In this document: positions 52,326 to 61,043 of the stretch, one piece after another | Layout of the letters: each line of letters starts with the position of its first letter | How positions within the stretch are numbered: the first letter of the stretch is position 1 | DNA from: Chloroflexota bacterium | Lineage (GTDB): Bacteria; Chloroflexota; Anaerolineae; Aggregatilineales; Phototrophicaceae | Reading direction: 5' to 3' | DNA length: 64,000 bases | Assembly (NCBI GenBank): GCA_009841405.1 | Contig: VXLV01000079.1 | Coordinates: forward strand, 1-64,000 | Program-made: the position numbers and the translations under genes | Notes under the pieces: generated by a model | Seen by the model: only the letters and a program-made list of their open reading frames with translations | Database searches by the model: none | What the model was told of the DNA's origin: nothing

Positions 52326-53345
52326 ATGGTAATTTCTGCAAACCCCGCAGCGGCAAACGCAAGCTCGGTTGACGCCAATCTGGTCACCGCCAACATGGTG
52401 CTGCCGCACCAGGTAGAGAGCCAGAATATCACCCGCGATTACGGCCGCTTCGTCATTAGCCCTTTGGAAAGCGGCTACGGCTTGACCCTCGGCAATGCCC
52501 TGCGCCGGATTTTGCTCTCGTCTTTGCCCGGCGCCGCTGTGACGAGCATTCGCGTCTCCGATGTGCACCACGAATTCTCCGAGATTCCCTCGGTGCGCGA
52601 AGATATGACCCAGCTCATTTTGCAGGTCAAGCAGCTGCGGCTGATCCTGCTCGGCGCGGAGAGCGCGCGCTTGCGCCTCGAGCACCGCGGCGCGGAAGGC
52701 ACGGTCACCGCTGCTGATATTCAGGCGCCGGCCGAAGTGCAGATCGAGAATCCGAGCTTGTATCTCTTCACGGTCGACGACCGTGATGTCGATATCGAAA
52801 TGGAGTTTGAGGTCCAATCCGGCCGCGGCTTCAGCCCGGCCGAAGACCGCGGTCGTTTGCCCATCGGCGAGCTGCCGGTCGATGCCGTTTTCAGCCCGAT
52901 CAAGCGCGTCAATTACGAAGTCGAGCGCGCTCGCGTCGGCCAGCGCACCAACTATGATCGACTTGTGCTCGAAGTTTGGACGGACGGCACAATCAGACCG
53001 GAAGAGGCGGTCGCGCAGTCGGCCCAAATCATGATGCACCATCTCAAGGTCATTGCCGGCGTGGACGAAGACTGGTTCCAGTCTATTGAGCTGCCGCCGC
53101 AAATCGAGGACGAACCGACTTACCCGCCGCTCTACGACAAACCCATCGAGGAACTGGATCTGAGCGTGCGCGTGTTCAACTCCTTGAAGCGAACCGGCAT
53201 CACCTCGGTCGGCGATGTGCTGGATATGTTGAATCGCGGGCCCGATGCCATGCTGGCGATCCGCAACTTCGGCGAAAAGTCGCTGGACGAGTTGGAAGAA
53301 AAGCTGCAAGAAAAGAACTACTGGCCGCATGAGAAGGCTGAATAA
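52326..53345 (+). CDS. rpoA: DNA-directed RNA polymerase subunit alpha
   Basis: The alpha subunit dimerises to start RNA polymerase assembly and contacts UP elements and regulators. The 339-residue protein has the N-terminal domain (GRFVISPLESGYGLTLGNAL then RRILLSSLPGAAVTS) and the C-terminal domain (VFNSLKRTGITSVGDVLDML, IRNFGEKSLDELEEKL). The N-terminal 20-25 residues before DYGRFVI are longer than usual, so a second in-frame ATG at 52395 is possible. It directly follows rpsK. Confidence 0.97.
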   Translation: MVISANPAAANASSVDANLVTANMVLPHQVESQNITRDYGRFVISPLESGYGLTLGNALRRILLSSLPGAAVTSIRVSDVHHEFSEIPSVREDMTQLILQVKQLRLILLGAESARLRLEHRGAEGTVTAADIQAPAEVQIENPSLYLFTVDDRDVDIEMEFEVQSGRGFSPAEDRGRLPIGELPVDAVFSPIKRVNYEVERARVGQRTNYDRLVLEVWTDGTIRPEEAVAQSAQIMMHHLKVIAGVDEDWFQSIELPPQIEDEPTYPPLYDKPIEELDLSVRVFNSLKRTGITSVGDVLDMLNRGPDAMLAIRNFGEKSLDELEEKLQEKNYWPHEKAE

Positions 53346-53365
53346 CAGGTAAGCGAGGCGCAATT

Positions 53366-53773
53366 ATGCGACATCGTCATCACGGCAAAAAGCTCAACCG
53401 CAGCAGCAGCCACCGCAAAGCGCTGCGCATGAATTTGGCGAGCGAGCTTTTCACGCACGGGCGCATCAGGACAACCTTTCACAAAGCCAAGTTCGTGCAG
53501 GGGCACGCCGAACGGCTGATTACCATTGCCAAGCGCGGCCTTGCCAGAGCCGAAGCCAAGGATGATCAGCTGGTCGCGGTGCACGCGCGCCGGCAAGTCG
53601 CCCGGCGCCTGAACAACAATCGCGTCCTGGTCGGCAAAGTGTTCGATGAACTGGCGCCGCTATACGCCGAGCGGCCGGGCGGCTATACCCGGATCTTCAA
53701 GCTGGGTACCCGAAAGGGCGACAATGCCGAAATGGCTGTGATTGAACTCGTCGATTATGCGACGGACGATTGA
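53366..53773 (+). CDS. rplQ: 50S ribosomal protein L17
   Basis: L17 lies near the tunnel exit. The 135-residue protein has MRHRHHGKKLNRSSSHRKAL and RIRTTFHKAKFVQGHAERLI, and a C-terminal GGYTRIFKLGTRKGDNAEMA. GGTAAGCGAGG precedes the ATG. It ends 14 bp before the truA start. Confidence 0.98.
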   Translation: MRHRHHGKKLNRSSSHRKALRMNLASELFTHGRIRTTFHKAKFVQGHAERLITIAKRGLARAEAKDDQLVAVHARRQVARRLNNNRVLVGKVFDELAPLYAERPGGYTRIFKLGTRKGDNAEMAVIELVDYATDD

Positions 53774-53787
53774 GCAGTCGAGCGCCA

Positions 53788-54615
53788 ATGAAGAGGTACG
53801 CCGCTATCCTGGCTTACGACGGCACTGACTATCAAGGCTTTCAGCGGCAGCCTGCGCCGACGCCGACCATTCAGGCGGCGGTTGAAGCGGCGGTGGCGGC
53901 CGTTACCCGGCGCGCCTGCGCGGTAGTCGGCGCCGGGCGAACCGATACCGGCGTGCATGCGCTGGGGCAAGTCATCGCCTTTGATGTTGACTGGAAGCAT
54001 AGCGAGTCTGAACTCATGTCCGCGATTAACGCAAGCTTGCCCCTGGATATCGCGCTGCAGAGGCTTTGGCGGCAGGATGACTTTCATCCGCGCTACGACG
54101 CGCGCTGGCGTCAATACGCCTATCGCGTCGCTGCGGTGTCCGCGCGCAATCCCCTGCTAAATCGCAGCGCCTGGCAGTTGGTTGGCGCAAAGTTGAATCT
54201 GGACGCCATGCGGAAGGCCGCGGCGTGTTGTCTGGGCGAGCATGACTTTGCCGCCTTTGGCACACCGCCGCAACCGGGGAGCGGCAACACCGTGCGGCAA
54301 ATCTTCCAGTCGCGCTGGGAGACCGCGTCCGAGGATTACGGCGCGGTTTATTCGTATCGCATTCGCGGCACGGCCTTTTTGTACCACATGGTGCGCCGCC
54401 TGGTGGGCGTGATGGTGCAGGTCGGTCGTGGACGGCTCTCGCTAACGGAGTTTGATGCGATCTTGCGCAGCCGCGATATCGAACGCGCGAAAGTCCTGGC
54501 GCCGCCGCAGGGTCTGGTGCTGGAAGCGGTCGGCTATGCGCCGGACAACTTGCCGAACCCAACTTGTGTAAGTGCAGCCACGGCGACCGACGCGCCGCTG
54601 GAGGAAAGAATATGA
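53788..54615 (+). CDS. truA: tRNA pseudouridine(38-40) synthase
   Basis: TruA makes pseudouridine at positions 38-40 of the tRNA anticodon arm. The protein has about 275 residues with [19 protein letters not shown] containing the catalytic aspartate, the N-terminal [16 protein letters not shown] and the C-terminal [21 protein letters not shown] chose ATG 53788; a TTG at 53770 overlaps the rplQ stop. Its stop codon overlaps the rplM ATG (ATGA), indicating coupled translation. Confidence 0.96.
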   Translation: MKRYAAILAYDGTDYQGFQRQPAPTPTIQAAVEAAVAAVTRRACAVVGAGRTDTGVHALGQVIAFDVDWKHSESELMSAINASLPLDIALQRLWRQDDFHPRYDARWRQYAYRVAAVSARNPLLNRSAWQLVGAKLNLDAMRKAAACCLGEHDFAAFGTPPQPGSGNTVRQIFQSRWETASEDYGAVYSYRIRGTAFLYHMVRRLVGVMVQVGRGRLSLTEFDAILRSRDIERAKVLAPPQGLVLEAVGYAPDNLPNPTCVSAATATDAPLEERI

Positions 54616-55055
54616 GGCAACAGATCCAGAAGACATACGCCACGACGCCCGACGTCATCGAGCGGCGCTGGTGGGTGGTCGACGCCAAAGGCATGACCTT
54701 GGGCCGCGTCGCTTCCAAGATAGCGCCGCTGTTGCGCGGAACGCACAAACCCTACTTCACGCCCCATCTCGATACCGGCGATTACGTTATCATCGTCAAT
54801 GCCGACAAAATCCACGTAACCGGCAAACGCATGGATCAGAAGGTGTACTACCGGCACAGCGGCTATCCCGGCGGTCTCAAGAGCCTGACCCTGCGCCAGC
54901 TCATGGCCCGCTATCCCAACCGCGCGCTGAAGTACGCCATCAAAGGCATGCTGCCGAAAGGGCCGCTGGGCCGGCAGATGTTCAGGAAACTGAAAGTTTA
55001 TGCCGGCGGCGAACATCCGCATCAAGCGCAGCAGCCCGAGGCGCTGCAACTGTAA
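54612..55055 (+). CDS. rplM: 50S ribosomal protein L13
   Basis: L13 is an early 50S assembly protein. The 147-residue protein begins [20 protein letters not shown] and contains [20 protein letters not shown] and [23 protein letters not shown] 54612 with GGAGGAAAG upstream is chosen; it overlaps the truA stop by four bases. It is followed by rpsI, the usual partner. Confidence 0.98.
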   Translation: MRQQIQKTYATTPDVIERRWWVVDAKGMTLGRVASKIAPLLRGTHKPYFTPHLDTGDYVIIVNADKIHVTGKRMDQKVYYRHSGYPGGLKSLTLRQLMARYPNRALKYAIKGMLPKGPLGRQMFRKLKVYAGGEHPHQAQQPEALQL

Positions 55056-55137
55056 GTCGATTGACCGACGGCCGCCGCCCGAAATCATACGGCCATATTG
55101 GCGGAATAGTGAGCGGCGCCAGGTTAGGAGCGAGTAG

Positions 55138-55533
55138 ATGTCAGCACAATATTACGAAGGAATCGGTCGCCGCAAATCCGCCTCGGCGCGGGTGCGGCTT
55201 TTCCCGGGCGGCGCGGGTCGCTTCATCATCAACGGCAAAGAAGGCGCAGACTATCTGCCCCGTCTCGGTGATATGGAGACTTGCATCGCGCCTCTGACGC
55301 ATATCGGGCAGGAACGCAGCTATGATGTGTCCGTGCATGTGAACGGCGGCGGCATCACCGGCCAACGCGACGCCATCTTGCTGGGCATCGCGCGCGCGCT
55401 GGAGAAGATCGATCCCGACCTGCGCGGCACGCTCAAACGGGAAGGTTTCCTCTCCCGCGATGCGCGCGTCAAGGAACGCAAGAAGCCCGGCTTGAAACGC
55501 GCCCGCAAAGCGCCGACCTACACCAAACGCTAG
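55138..55533 (+). CDS. rpsI: 30S ribosomal protein S9
   Basis: S9 reaches the P-site anticodon with its C-terminal tail. The 131-residue protein has YYEGIGRRKSASARVRLFPG, GGGITGQRDAILLGIARAL and the tail KKPGLKRARKAPTYTKR with the characteristic final arginine after lysine replaced by TKR as in many S9. AGGAG precedes the ATG. The ribosomal cluster ends here; a strong terminator follows after 29 bp. Confidence 0.97.
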   Translation: MSAQYYEGIGRRKSASARVRLFPGGAGRFIINGKEGADYLPRLGDMETCIAPLTHIGQERSYDVSVHVNGGGITGQRDAILLGIARALEKIDPDLRGTLKREGFLSRDARVKERKKPGLKRARKAPTYTKR

Positions 55534-55562
55534 AGTCGCAGCTTCTGAACATGGTCGCCTTG

Positions 55563-55603
55563 TCAGCCGGAGCCCCGAATCGGGTTCTGGCTGATTTTGT
55601 TTT
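55563..55603 (+). terminator. intrinsic terminator after rpsI
   Basis: TCAGCCGGAGCCC (55563-55575 with T at 55563) pairs with GGGTTCTGGCTGA (55582-55594) in a 13-bp stem with two G-U pairs, followed by TTTTGTTTT. This is the strongest terminator in the window and marks the end of the ribosomal cluster. Confidence 0.88.
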
Positions 55604-55687
55604 GGACGCGCGCCGACAGAGCTGTCGCTTGACGAACATGAAATTGGCAAAGTGTTCTCGGCGTAAGACCGAAAGACGCTAACAGAC

Positions 55688-57142
55688 ATGATCACAATCG
55701 TTGGTTTGGGACCCGGGTCCATCGACCATTTGACGCGGCGCGCCTGGGACAAGCTGCAGGGCGCCGAAACAGTATTCCTGCGCACCGCCCGCCATCCCTG
55801 CGTGTCCCAGCTTCCGCCAACGATCAATTGCGTCAGCTTTGACGCGGTTTACCAGACATTCGAGCGCTTTGAAGATGTCTATGCCGAAATCGCCGAGCGC
55901 ATTTTGGCGGCTGCCAGGCGAGACGGCCGCGTCGTCTACGCCGTGCCGGGCGACCCGCTGGTCGGCGAGGCGAGCGTCGCGCGGATTCTGGAACTGGCGC
56001 GCGCCGAAGCGCTTGAGGTGGAAATCATACACGGCCTGAGCTTCATTGAGCCTTGCCTGTCGCTGATCGGCCACGATGCGCTGGACGGCCTGCAGATTCT
56101 GGACGCGCTCAGCGTGGCCGAACATTACCACCCGCCGATCAATCCGGCGCTGCCCGCGCTGCTGGCGCAGGTCTACAGCCGCGATGTCGCGTCCAGCCTC
56201 AAACTGACGCTGATGAATCAATACCCGGACGAATTTCAGGTTTCTCTCGTACATGGCGCCGGCGAAGCTGACGCCAGGGTGGAATCGCTGCGGCTCTTTG
56301 AGATCGACCGCAGCTCGGCAATCGGCATCACGACATCACTCTACCTGCCGGCGCTGGGCGAGCTCACCAGCTTTGAGTCGCTGCAGAACATCATCGCCCA
56401 TTTGCGTTCGCCCGAAGGCTGTCCCTGGGATCGCGAACAGACGCATCAATCGTTGCGCCCCTTTCTCATTGAAGAAGCCTACGAAGTCCTGGATACGCTG
56501 GATGCGGACGACCCGGATGCGCTCTACCAGGAATTGGGCGATCTGCTGCTGCAGATTCTCTTGCACACGCAAATCGCCATTGATGAAGGCGAGTTCTATA
56601 TGTCGGACTTGCTGCGGCATCTGAACGAGAAAATGCTGCGCCGCCACCCGCACGTATTTGGCGACGTAGCGCCGACGAGCGATCTGGCGCAGCTTTCGCG
56701 CATCTGGAACGAAGTCAAGGCGGCGGAAAAAGCGGATGACGCCCGGCAAAGCGACTCTATGTTGGACGGCGTCGCCAAGGGCGCGCCGGCGCTCTTCGTC
56801 GCCCAGCGCTATTCGGCCCGCGCCGCCAAGGTCGGCTTTGACTGGCCCGATATCGCCGGCGTAGAAGCCAAATTCCATGAGGAACTGGCCGAGGCGCTCG
56901 CGGCCGAAACCGCGGAAGAGCGCGCCAACGAGCTGGGCGATGTGCTCTTCGTCACGGTCAATTGGTTGCGCTGGCTGGGCGTTGACGATCCGGAAAGTTT
57001 GCTGCGCGGCATCAACGCCAAGTTCTATCGCCGCTTCAAGCACGTGGAATCCCAGGCTGCCAGCGCCGGCAAGCCGCTGAGTGACTTCAGTCTGGACGAA
57101 CTCGAACGCTGGTGGCAAGACGCCAAGCGCCTGGGCTTGTGA
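55688..57142 (+). CDS. mazG: tetrapyrrole methylase-like/MazG nucleotide pyrophosphohydrolase (YabN type)
   Basis: Residues 1 to about 220 form a SAM-dependent tetrapyrrole-methylase-like domain (GLGPGSIDHLTRRAWDKL, VPGDPLVGEASVARIL). Residues about 235-484 are MazG, which hydrolyses non-canonical NTPs to NMP and pyrophosphate: SPEGCPWDREQTHQSLRPFL, then EEAYEVLDTLD and LGDLLLQILLH with the metal-binding Glu/Asp, and a second partial repeat ERANELGDVLFVTVNWLRWL. The layout matches Bacillus YabN. It overlaps the next gene by four bases (GTGA). Confidence 0.92.
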   Translation: MITIVGLGPGSIDHLTRRAWDKLQGAETVFLRTARHPCVSQLPPTINCVSFDAVYQTFERFEDVYAEIAERILAAARRDGRVVYAVPGDPLVGEASVARILELARAEALEVEIIHGLSFIEPCLSLIGHDALDGLQILDALSVAEHYHPPINPALPALLAQVYSRDVASSLKLTLMNQYPDEFQVSLVHGAGEADARVESLRLFEIDRSSAIGITTSLYLPALGELTSFESLQNIIAHLRSPEGCPWDREQTHQSLRPFLIEEAYEVLDTLDADDPDALYQELGDLLLQILLHTQIAIDEGEFYMSDLLRHLNEKMLRRHPHVFGDVAPTSDLAQLSRIWNEVKAAEKADDARQSDSMLDGVAKGAPALFVAQRYSARAAKVGFDWPDIAGVEAKFHEELAEALAAETAEERANELGDVLFVTVNWLRWLGVDDPESLLRGINAKFYRRFKHVESQAASAGKPLSDFSLDELERWWQDAKRLGL

Positions 57143-57897
57143 TTGACCAGGCACATAGCTGGCTGGAAGGACGCGTCTCGGCGCAAGCCGCAATCGAGGC
57201 GGGCTGGCGCGAAGTCCACCAGATTCTGATCGATAGCAACAAGCGTTACGACCGACGGCTGCGCCCCTTGCTGCGGGGGGCGAAGGCCGCTGCGGCGCCT
57301 GTTTCCTTTGTGCCAGGCGACGTCATTCAGCAGCGGGCGAGCGGCGGCTCGCACGGCGGCGTTCTGGCCGCTGTCGGCGAACGGCGATTCTGCGAGCTGG
57401 CGGAGCTGCTGCCCGCGGAACGCGCCGCCTTTATCGTCATGCTGGACGGCATCGAAGACCCATACAACTTTGCCGGCGCAGTCCGCTGCTTGTACGCGGC
57501 CGGCGTGGACGGCATCGTGCTCCGCCCGCGCAACTGGACCAGCGCCGGCGCCATCGTCGGCCGCGCCAGCGCCGGCGCGATCGAGCGGGTTCCCCTGGCG
57601 ATTGCCGAAACCGCAGCGTCCGCGGCCGACTTCTATCGCGCGCAGGGCCTGCAAATTGCCGTCGCCGCCAAGTCAGAGAATTCCCGCGCGCCGAATAAGG
57701 CAGATTTGACGCAGCCCACATTCTTGCTCATCGGCGGCGAGCGGCGCGGCGTAACGCGCTCATTCGCCCAAACTGCCGACGTAAGCCTTGAGATTGCCTA
57801 CGGGCGTGAATTCGACCAGTCCCTGGGCGCGGTAGCGGCCGCCGCTGTCATCGCCTTTGAGGTCAAGCGCCAGCGCGATTCCGCCCCAGCGTTGTAG
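57139..57897 (+). CDS. SpoU/TrmH-family RNA 2'-O-methyltransferase
   Basis: This 252-residue enzyme has an N-terminal substrate-binding domain (LEGRVSAQAAIEAGWREVHQ) and a SPOUT methyltransferase domain with a trefoil knot: motif 1 DGIEDPYNFAGAVRCLYAAG, motif 2 LLIGGERRGVTR. Motif 3, usually ESLNVSVAA, reads DQSLGAVAAAAVIAF; the conserved Asn is replaced by Gly, so activity or specificity may differ from RlmB. GTG at 57139 overlaps the mazG stop (GTGA); an earlier GTG at 57112 is possible. The stop codon lies inside the REP-like repeat copy 2. Confidence 0.85.
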   Translation: MIDQAHSWLEGRVSAQAAIEAGWREVHQILIDSNKRYDRRLRPLLRGAKAAAAPVSFVPGDVIQQRASGGSHGGVLAAVGERRFCELAELLPAERAAFIVMLDGIEDPYNFAGAVRCLYAAGVDGIVLRPRNWTSAGAIVGRASAGAIERVPLAIAETAASAADFYRAQGLQIAVAAKSENSRAPNKADLTQPTFLLIGGERRGVTRSFAQTADVSLEIAYGREFDQSLGAVAAAAVIAFEVKRQRDSAPAL

Positions 57898-57924
57898 GGG
57901 CGAGCCTGTGGCTCGCCCACGCTC
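57894..57924. repeat. REP-like hairpin repeat, copy 2
   Basis: This 31-bp unit is the same as 21447-21477 except for one loop base. The stem GGGCGAGCC (57898-57906) and GGCTCGCCC (57910-57918) is perfect. The TAG stop codon of the SpoU-family gene (57895-57897) is part of the repeat, which suggests the element inserted at, or helped define, the 3' end of that gene. The remaining gap to 58064 shows nothing certain. Confidence 0.8.
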
Positions 57925-58064
57925 TCCAAGCCATTTGCTTGCCCGAGATTCTCCTTTCCTGTAGCGTAGGACAAGAGGCGGGCGATTTACTGTCGCGATG
58001 TCGCAACCTCTGCTAGTATGCCTGTTGATCTCGACTGCTGCTCGCACGGAACAGGAGACCTTTC

Positions 58065-59138
58065 ATGAAGGCGCTGATTCTCGCAGCGGGGCAGGGTACG
58101 CGCCTGCGCCCTGTAACCCTGACCATGCCCAAGTCACTGGTGCCGGTCGCCAACCGCTGGCTAATTAATTACGCGCTGGATGCCTTGAAAATGGCGGGAT
58201 TAACCGATATCGGCATCGTCGTCAACAATCTGGATTCGCCGATCGTCGCCAACTTGAAAGACGGCCGCTCCCTGGGCGTGCGCATCGAGTACATCGTGCA
58301 GGATGAGCAGCTGGGCCTGGCCCACGCGACCTCCCTCTGCCGCGATTTCGTCGGCGATGAGCCCTTCACGGTCTTCCTCGGCGACAACATCTTCCAGGAC
58401 AAAATGACAGACCTGCTGACCTCGTTCGCGGGGTCGAGCGACGAAGCCGCCGTCGTTCTCGCTTCTGTGCCCGATCCCTCGCGCTTTGGCATCGCCGAAA
58501 TCGCCAACGGGCGCATCGTCCGCGTAATCGAAAAGCCAGCGGAGCCGCCCTCAAACCTGGCGATCGCCGGCGTGTACCTCTTCCGCAAATCCATTTTCGA
58601 CGCCATCGGACGCATCAAACCATCGGGCCGCAACGAACTGGAGATCACCGACGCGATCCAGGTCTTGATCGATGACGGGCTGCCGGTGAGCTCCTATGAG
58701 CTGAGCGGCTGGTGGATCGACGCCGGCAAACCCGACGCCATCATCATGGCCAACCAGCTGGTGCTGGAAGAACTGCCCTATACGCCCGCGCCCGAAGGCA
58801 GCGAACAAATCGAAGGGCAGAGCGAAGTCTCTCATCGCGTATTGATCGGGCCGGGCAGCCGCATTATCGACAGCGTGATCCGCGGCCCGGTCATCATTGG
58901 CAAGAACGCCACGATTCGCAACAGCTATGTTGGTCCCTACACCTCGATCGGCGACAACGTCGTCGTCGACGGCAGCGAAATTGAAGCCAGCATCGTCATG
59001 CAAGATTGCGAGATCCGCAACATCCTCGGGCGGATTGACCGCAGCCTGCTCGCCGACAACGCGCGGGTCACTTCAGCCGCGCATGTGCCCGACGCCCATC
59101 GCTTCGTGCTCGCGGAAAACAGCTACGTACAATTCTAG
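58065..59138 (+). CDS. nucleotide-sugar pyrophosphorylase (glucose-1-phosphate thymidylyltransferase-like)
   Basis: The 357-residue enzyme activates a sugar-1-phosphate with an NTP, providing donors such as dTDP-glucose for surface glycans. The signature ILAAGQGTRLRPVTLTMPKS is followed by LVPVANRWLI, then VFLGDNIFQD with the metal-binding aspartate and WWIDAGKPDAIIMANQ. The C-terminal 110 residues form a left-handed beta-helix (IGPGSRIIDSVIRGPVIIGK). This arrangement is that of the long RmlA-like group. AGGAGACC precedes the ATG. Exact nucleotide and sugar are inferred. Confidence 0.87.
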   Translation: MKALILAAGQGTRLRPVTLTMPKSLVPVANRWLINYALDALKMAGLTDIGIVVNNLDSPIVANLKDGRSLGVRIEYIVQDEQLGLAHATSLCRDFVGDEPFTVFLGDNIFQDKMTDLLTSFAGSSDEAAVVLASVPDPSRFGIAEIANGRIVRVIEKPAEPPSNLAIAGVYLFRKSIFDAIGRIKPSGRNELEITDAIQVLIDDGLPVSSYELSGWWIDAGKPDAIIMANQLVLEELPYTPAPEGSEQIEGQSEVSHRVLIGPGSRIIDSVIRGPVIIGKNATIRNSYVGPYTSIGDNVVVDGSEIEASIVMQDCEIRNILGRIDRSLLADNARVTSAAHVPDAHRFVLAENSYVQF

Positions 59139-59141
59139 CGC

Positions 59142-59552
59142 TTAGCCCAGCGCGCGCGGCGGCAGCAGATCCCAGCGCCGCAAAAAGGCTTCATCGGGCC
59201 CCGCCCAGGCGAAGCGCCGCAGATCTACCCGGCCCCGGCGGTCAAATTCTACGCCCTCCTGCTCCAGCAGACGCCGCTGTTCGTCGGCTTGTGGGCTGCC
59301 TGCGGGAAAACTGATCTCGCCGCGACTGTTGATGACGCGGTGCCAGGGAATCGACTTGCCGCGCGGCGTCTTGCGCAGGGCCGTGCCCACCCAGCGCGGC
59401 GCGAGTCGTCTCATGCGCTCCGGTTCCATGTCGGCGTCAGGCGGTATCATCGAGGCGATCTGACCATAACTGCTGACCGCGCCAGGCGGGATCTGCAGCA
59501 CAATTTCCCATACGGTCTCGAAAAATGTCTTGGCGTTGGGCGGGTTAAACAT
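59142..59552 (-). CDS. alkyltransferase-like protein (ATL, Cys replaced by Trp)
   Basis: The 136-residue protein has the O6-alkylguanine-DNA alkyltransferase C-terminal fold (FFETVWEIVLQIPPGAVSSY, YGQIAS, VGTALRKTP). The active-site PCHR motif reads PWHR, with Trp70 in place of the reactive cysteine. This is the hallmark of ATL proteins (E. coli YbaZ type), which bind O6-alkylguanine and direct it to nucleotide excision repair rather than repairing it themselves. I use ATG 59552; the frame is open for 39 more codons upstream without typical family sequence. Confidence 0.9.
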   Translation of the reverse strand: MFNPPNAKTFFETVWEIVLQIPPGAVSSYGQIASMIPPDADMEPERMRRLAPRWVGTALRKTPRGKSIPWHRVINSRGEISFPAGSPQADEQRRLLEQEGVEFDRRGRVDLRRFAWAGPDEAFLRRWDLLPPRALG

Positions 59553-59631
59553 TTGCAATCCATAATAGAGACGTAAAGCAATCCAGGCTTGGAGAGCGAG
59601 CGCTCGGCGGCTTGCCGGATGGGAGAGAGAC

Positions 59632-59991
59632 ATGCGCGTGATAGGCGTGACGATTGCAGCGGACAACATGAAAGAGATGGTGCGCTTCTATAATGCTGTC
59701 TTTGACGCCGGGCTTAAGGAGACGGCGCGTATCGGCGAGCAGCAGTTCTACGGCGGCGCGCTCGCTGGTCTGGAGCTTGTGCTCTGTTCTAATGCCATCG
59801 CCGGCGTGAATGCTGAGCAGAATCGCCAGCAATTCCGCTTTGAAGTCAGCGAAATTGAAATGGTGATGGAAACAGGCCTGGCGAATCATGGCGTCGAAAT
59901 CAACCCGGTCGATGATTTCATAGGCGTCAAGGTGGCGTCCATGGCCGATCCTGATGGCAATACGATTGAGTTCTTCGAGCGCAAGTCATAA
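59632..59991 (+). CDS. VOC (glyoxalase/bleomycin-resistance) family protein
   Basis: This 119-residue protein is one VOC unit, two beta-alpha-beta-beta-beta modules: IAADNMKEMVRFYNAVFDAG and then VASMADPDGNTIEFFERKS with the terminal metal-binding glutamate. The first possible ligand His is not evident in the N-terminal module (VTIAADN), so metal binding is uncertain. GGGAGAGAGAC stands before the ATG. Its stop region overlaps the convergent PfkB-type gene by six bases. Confidence 0.82.
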   Translation: MRVIGVTIAADNMKEMVRFYNAVFDAGLKETARIGEQQFYGGALAGLELVLCSNAIAGVNAEQNRQQFRFEVSEIEMVMETGLANHGVEINPVDDFIGVKVASMADPDGNTIEFFERKS

Positions 59992-60981
59992 AGCGTCTCG
60001 CAAGCTGCGCGTCAGCTCCGCCGGCGTCGGCGCATAATTGCCCAAGTGGCGCACGACGATGCCGCTTGCGAAATTGGCCAGCGTGACGGCGTCCATGGCC
60101 GAGGAGCCATTCGCCATCGCCAGCGTGGCCGTCGCGATGGCGGTGTCGCCGGCGCCGACCGTGTCGTAAACATCGCTGACGCTAGGCGCCGGGCAATGTT
60201 GAATCCCGCCCTCGCTAGCGACAGTCGCGCCGCGACTACCGCGCGTGATAATTGTCGCCCGCGCCGCCGCGAGCGCGCTCGCCAATTCCTGCGCCGCCCG
60301 GCCAAAATCATCATCGCTGACCAGCTCGCGATTGAGGTAGCGTTGCGCGTCACCGGCATTGCATTTGATGACATCCAGCCCGCCGAAGGCGTCGAACTTG
60401 CCTTGCACATCCGCGCTGGTCAAGACGTCGGCGCCGCGGCCTAGCTCGCGAATCCGCCTGACAAGCGCCGGCGTAAGCAAGCCCCCGTGATAGTGGGAGA
60501 GCAATACCGCGTCCAGTTCAGCGAGCCGGCTTTCGGCGAAAGCCAGGATCCGCGCTTCGGTTTCGCCGTCAATCTTGCGGCGCGTCAGCGTATCGATGCG
60601 CGTCACCTGCTGCGGAAAGCGCAAACCCATCTGCGCCAGGATCCGCGTCTTGACCGTCGTTGGACGGTCGGCGCGGCGGATCAACCCGCTCGCGTCAATG
60701 CCCTGGTCGTCGAGGATTTGGACGAGGCGCGCGCCCGCGTCATCCTCGCCGATCACGCCGACCAGGATCGCGCGGCTGCCAAAGGCGACGATATTCGCGG
60801 CCGGATTGGCCGAGCCGCCGGCGATGTAGCGCCTGGACTCCAGCTCCAGCACCGGCACCGGCGCTTCCCGGCTCATGCGCGTCGGCTTGCCAGTGATGTA
60901 TTCGTCCAGCATCACATCGCCGATGACGAGGACAGTCTTCCCGGCCAGTCCAGCCACCTGTGATTCAACGCGATCGGACAT
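59986..60981 (-). CDS. PfkB-family kinase, D-glycero-beta-D-manno-heptose-7-phosphate kinase-like
   Basis: The 331-residue protein resembles the kinase half of HldE (RfaE): VLVIGDVMLDEYITGKPTRM, then SREAPVPVLELESRRYIAGG and SANPAANIVAFGSRAILVGV, with the anion-hole and catalytic base DTVGAGDTAIATATLAMA near the C-terminus. There is no nucleotidyltransferase half. HldA/HldE kinases make ADP-heptose precursors. The neighbour GT9 domain is consistent with heptose use, but the sugar is inferred. Confidence 0.85.
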   Translation of the reverse strand: MSDRVESQVAGLAGKTVLVIGDVMLDEYITGKPTRMSREAPVPVLELESRRYIAGGSANPAANIVAFGSRAILVGVIGEDDAGARLVQILDDQGIDASGLIRRADRPTTVKTRILAQMGLRFPQQVTRIDTLTRRKIDGETEARILAFAESRLAELDAVLLSHYHGGLLTPALVRRIRELGRGADVLTSADVQGKFDAFGGLDVIKCNAGDAQRYLNRELVSDDDFGRAAQELASALAAARATIITRGSRGATVASEGGIQHCPAPSVSDVYDTVGAGDTAIATATLAMANGSSAMDAVTLANFASGIVVRHLGNYAPTPAELTRSLRDAL

Positions 60982-61043
60982 GCTTCTGCTTTCGATTTTC
61001 CGACGACCGTAAGTTTACAATAGCGTCCGCTCGAGATTTAGGG

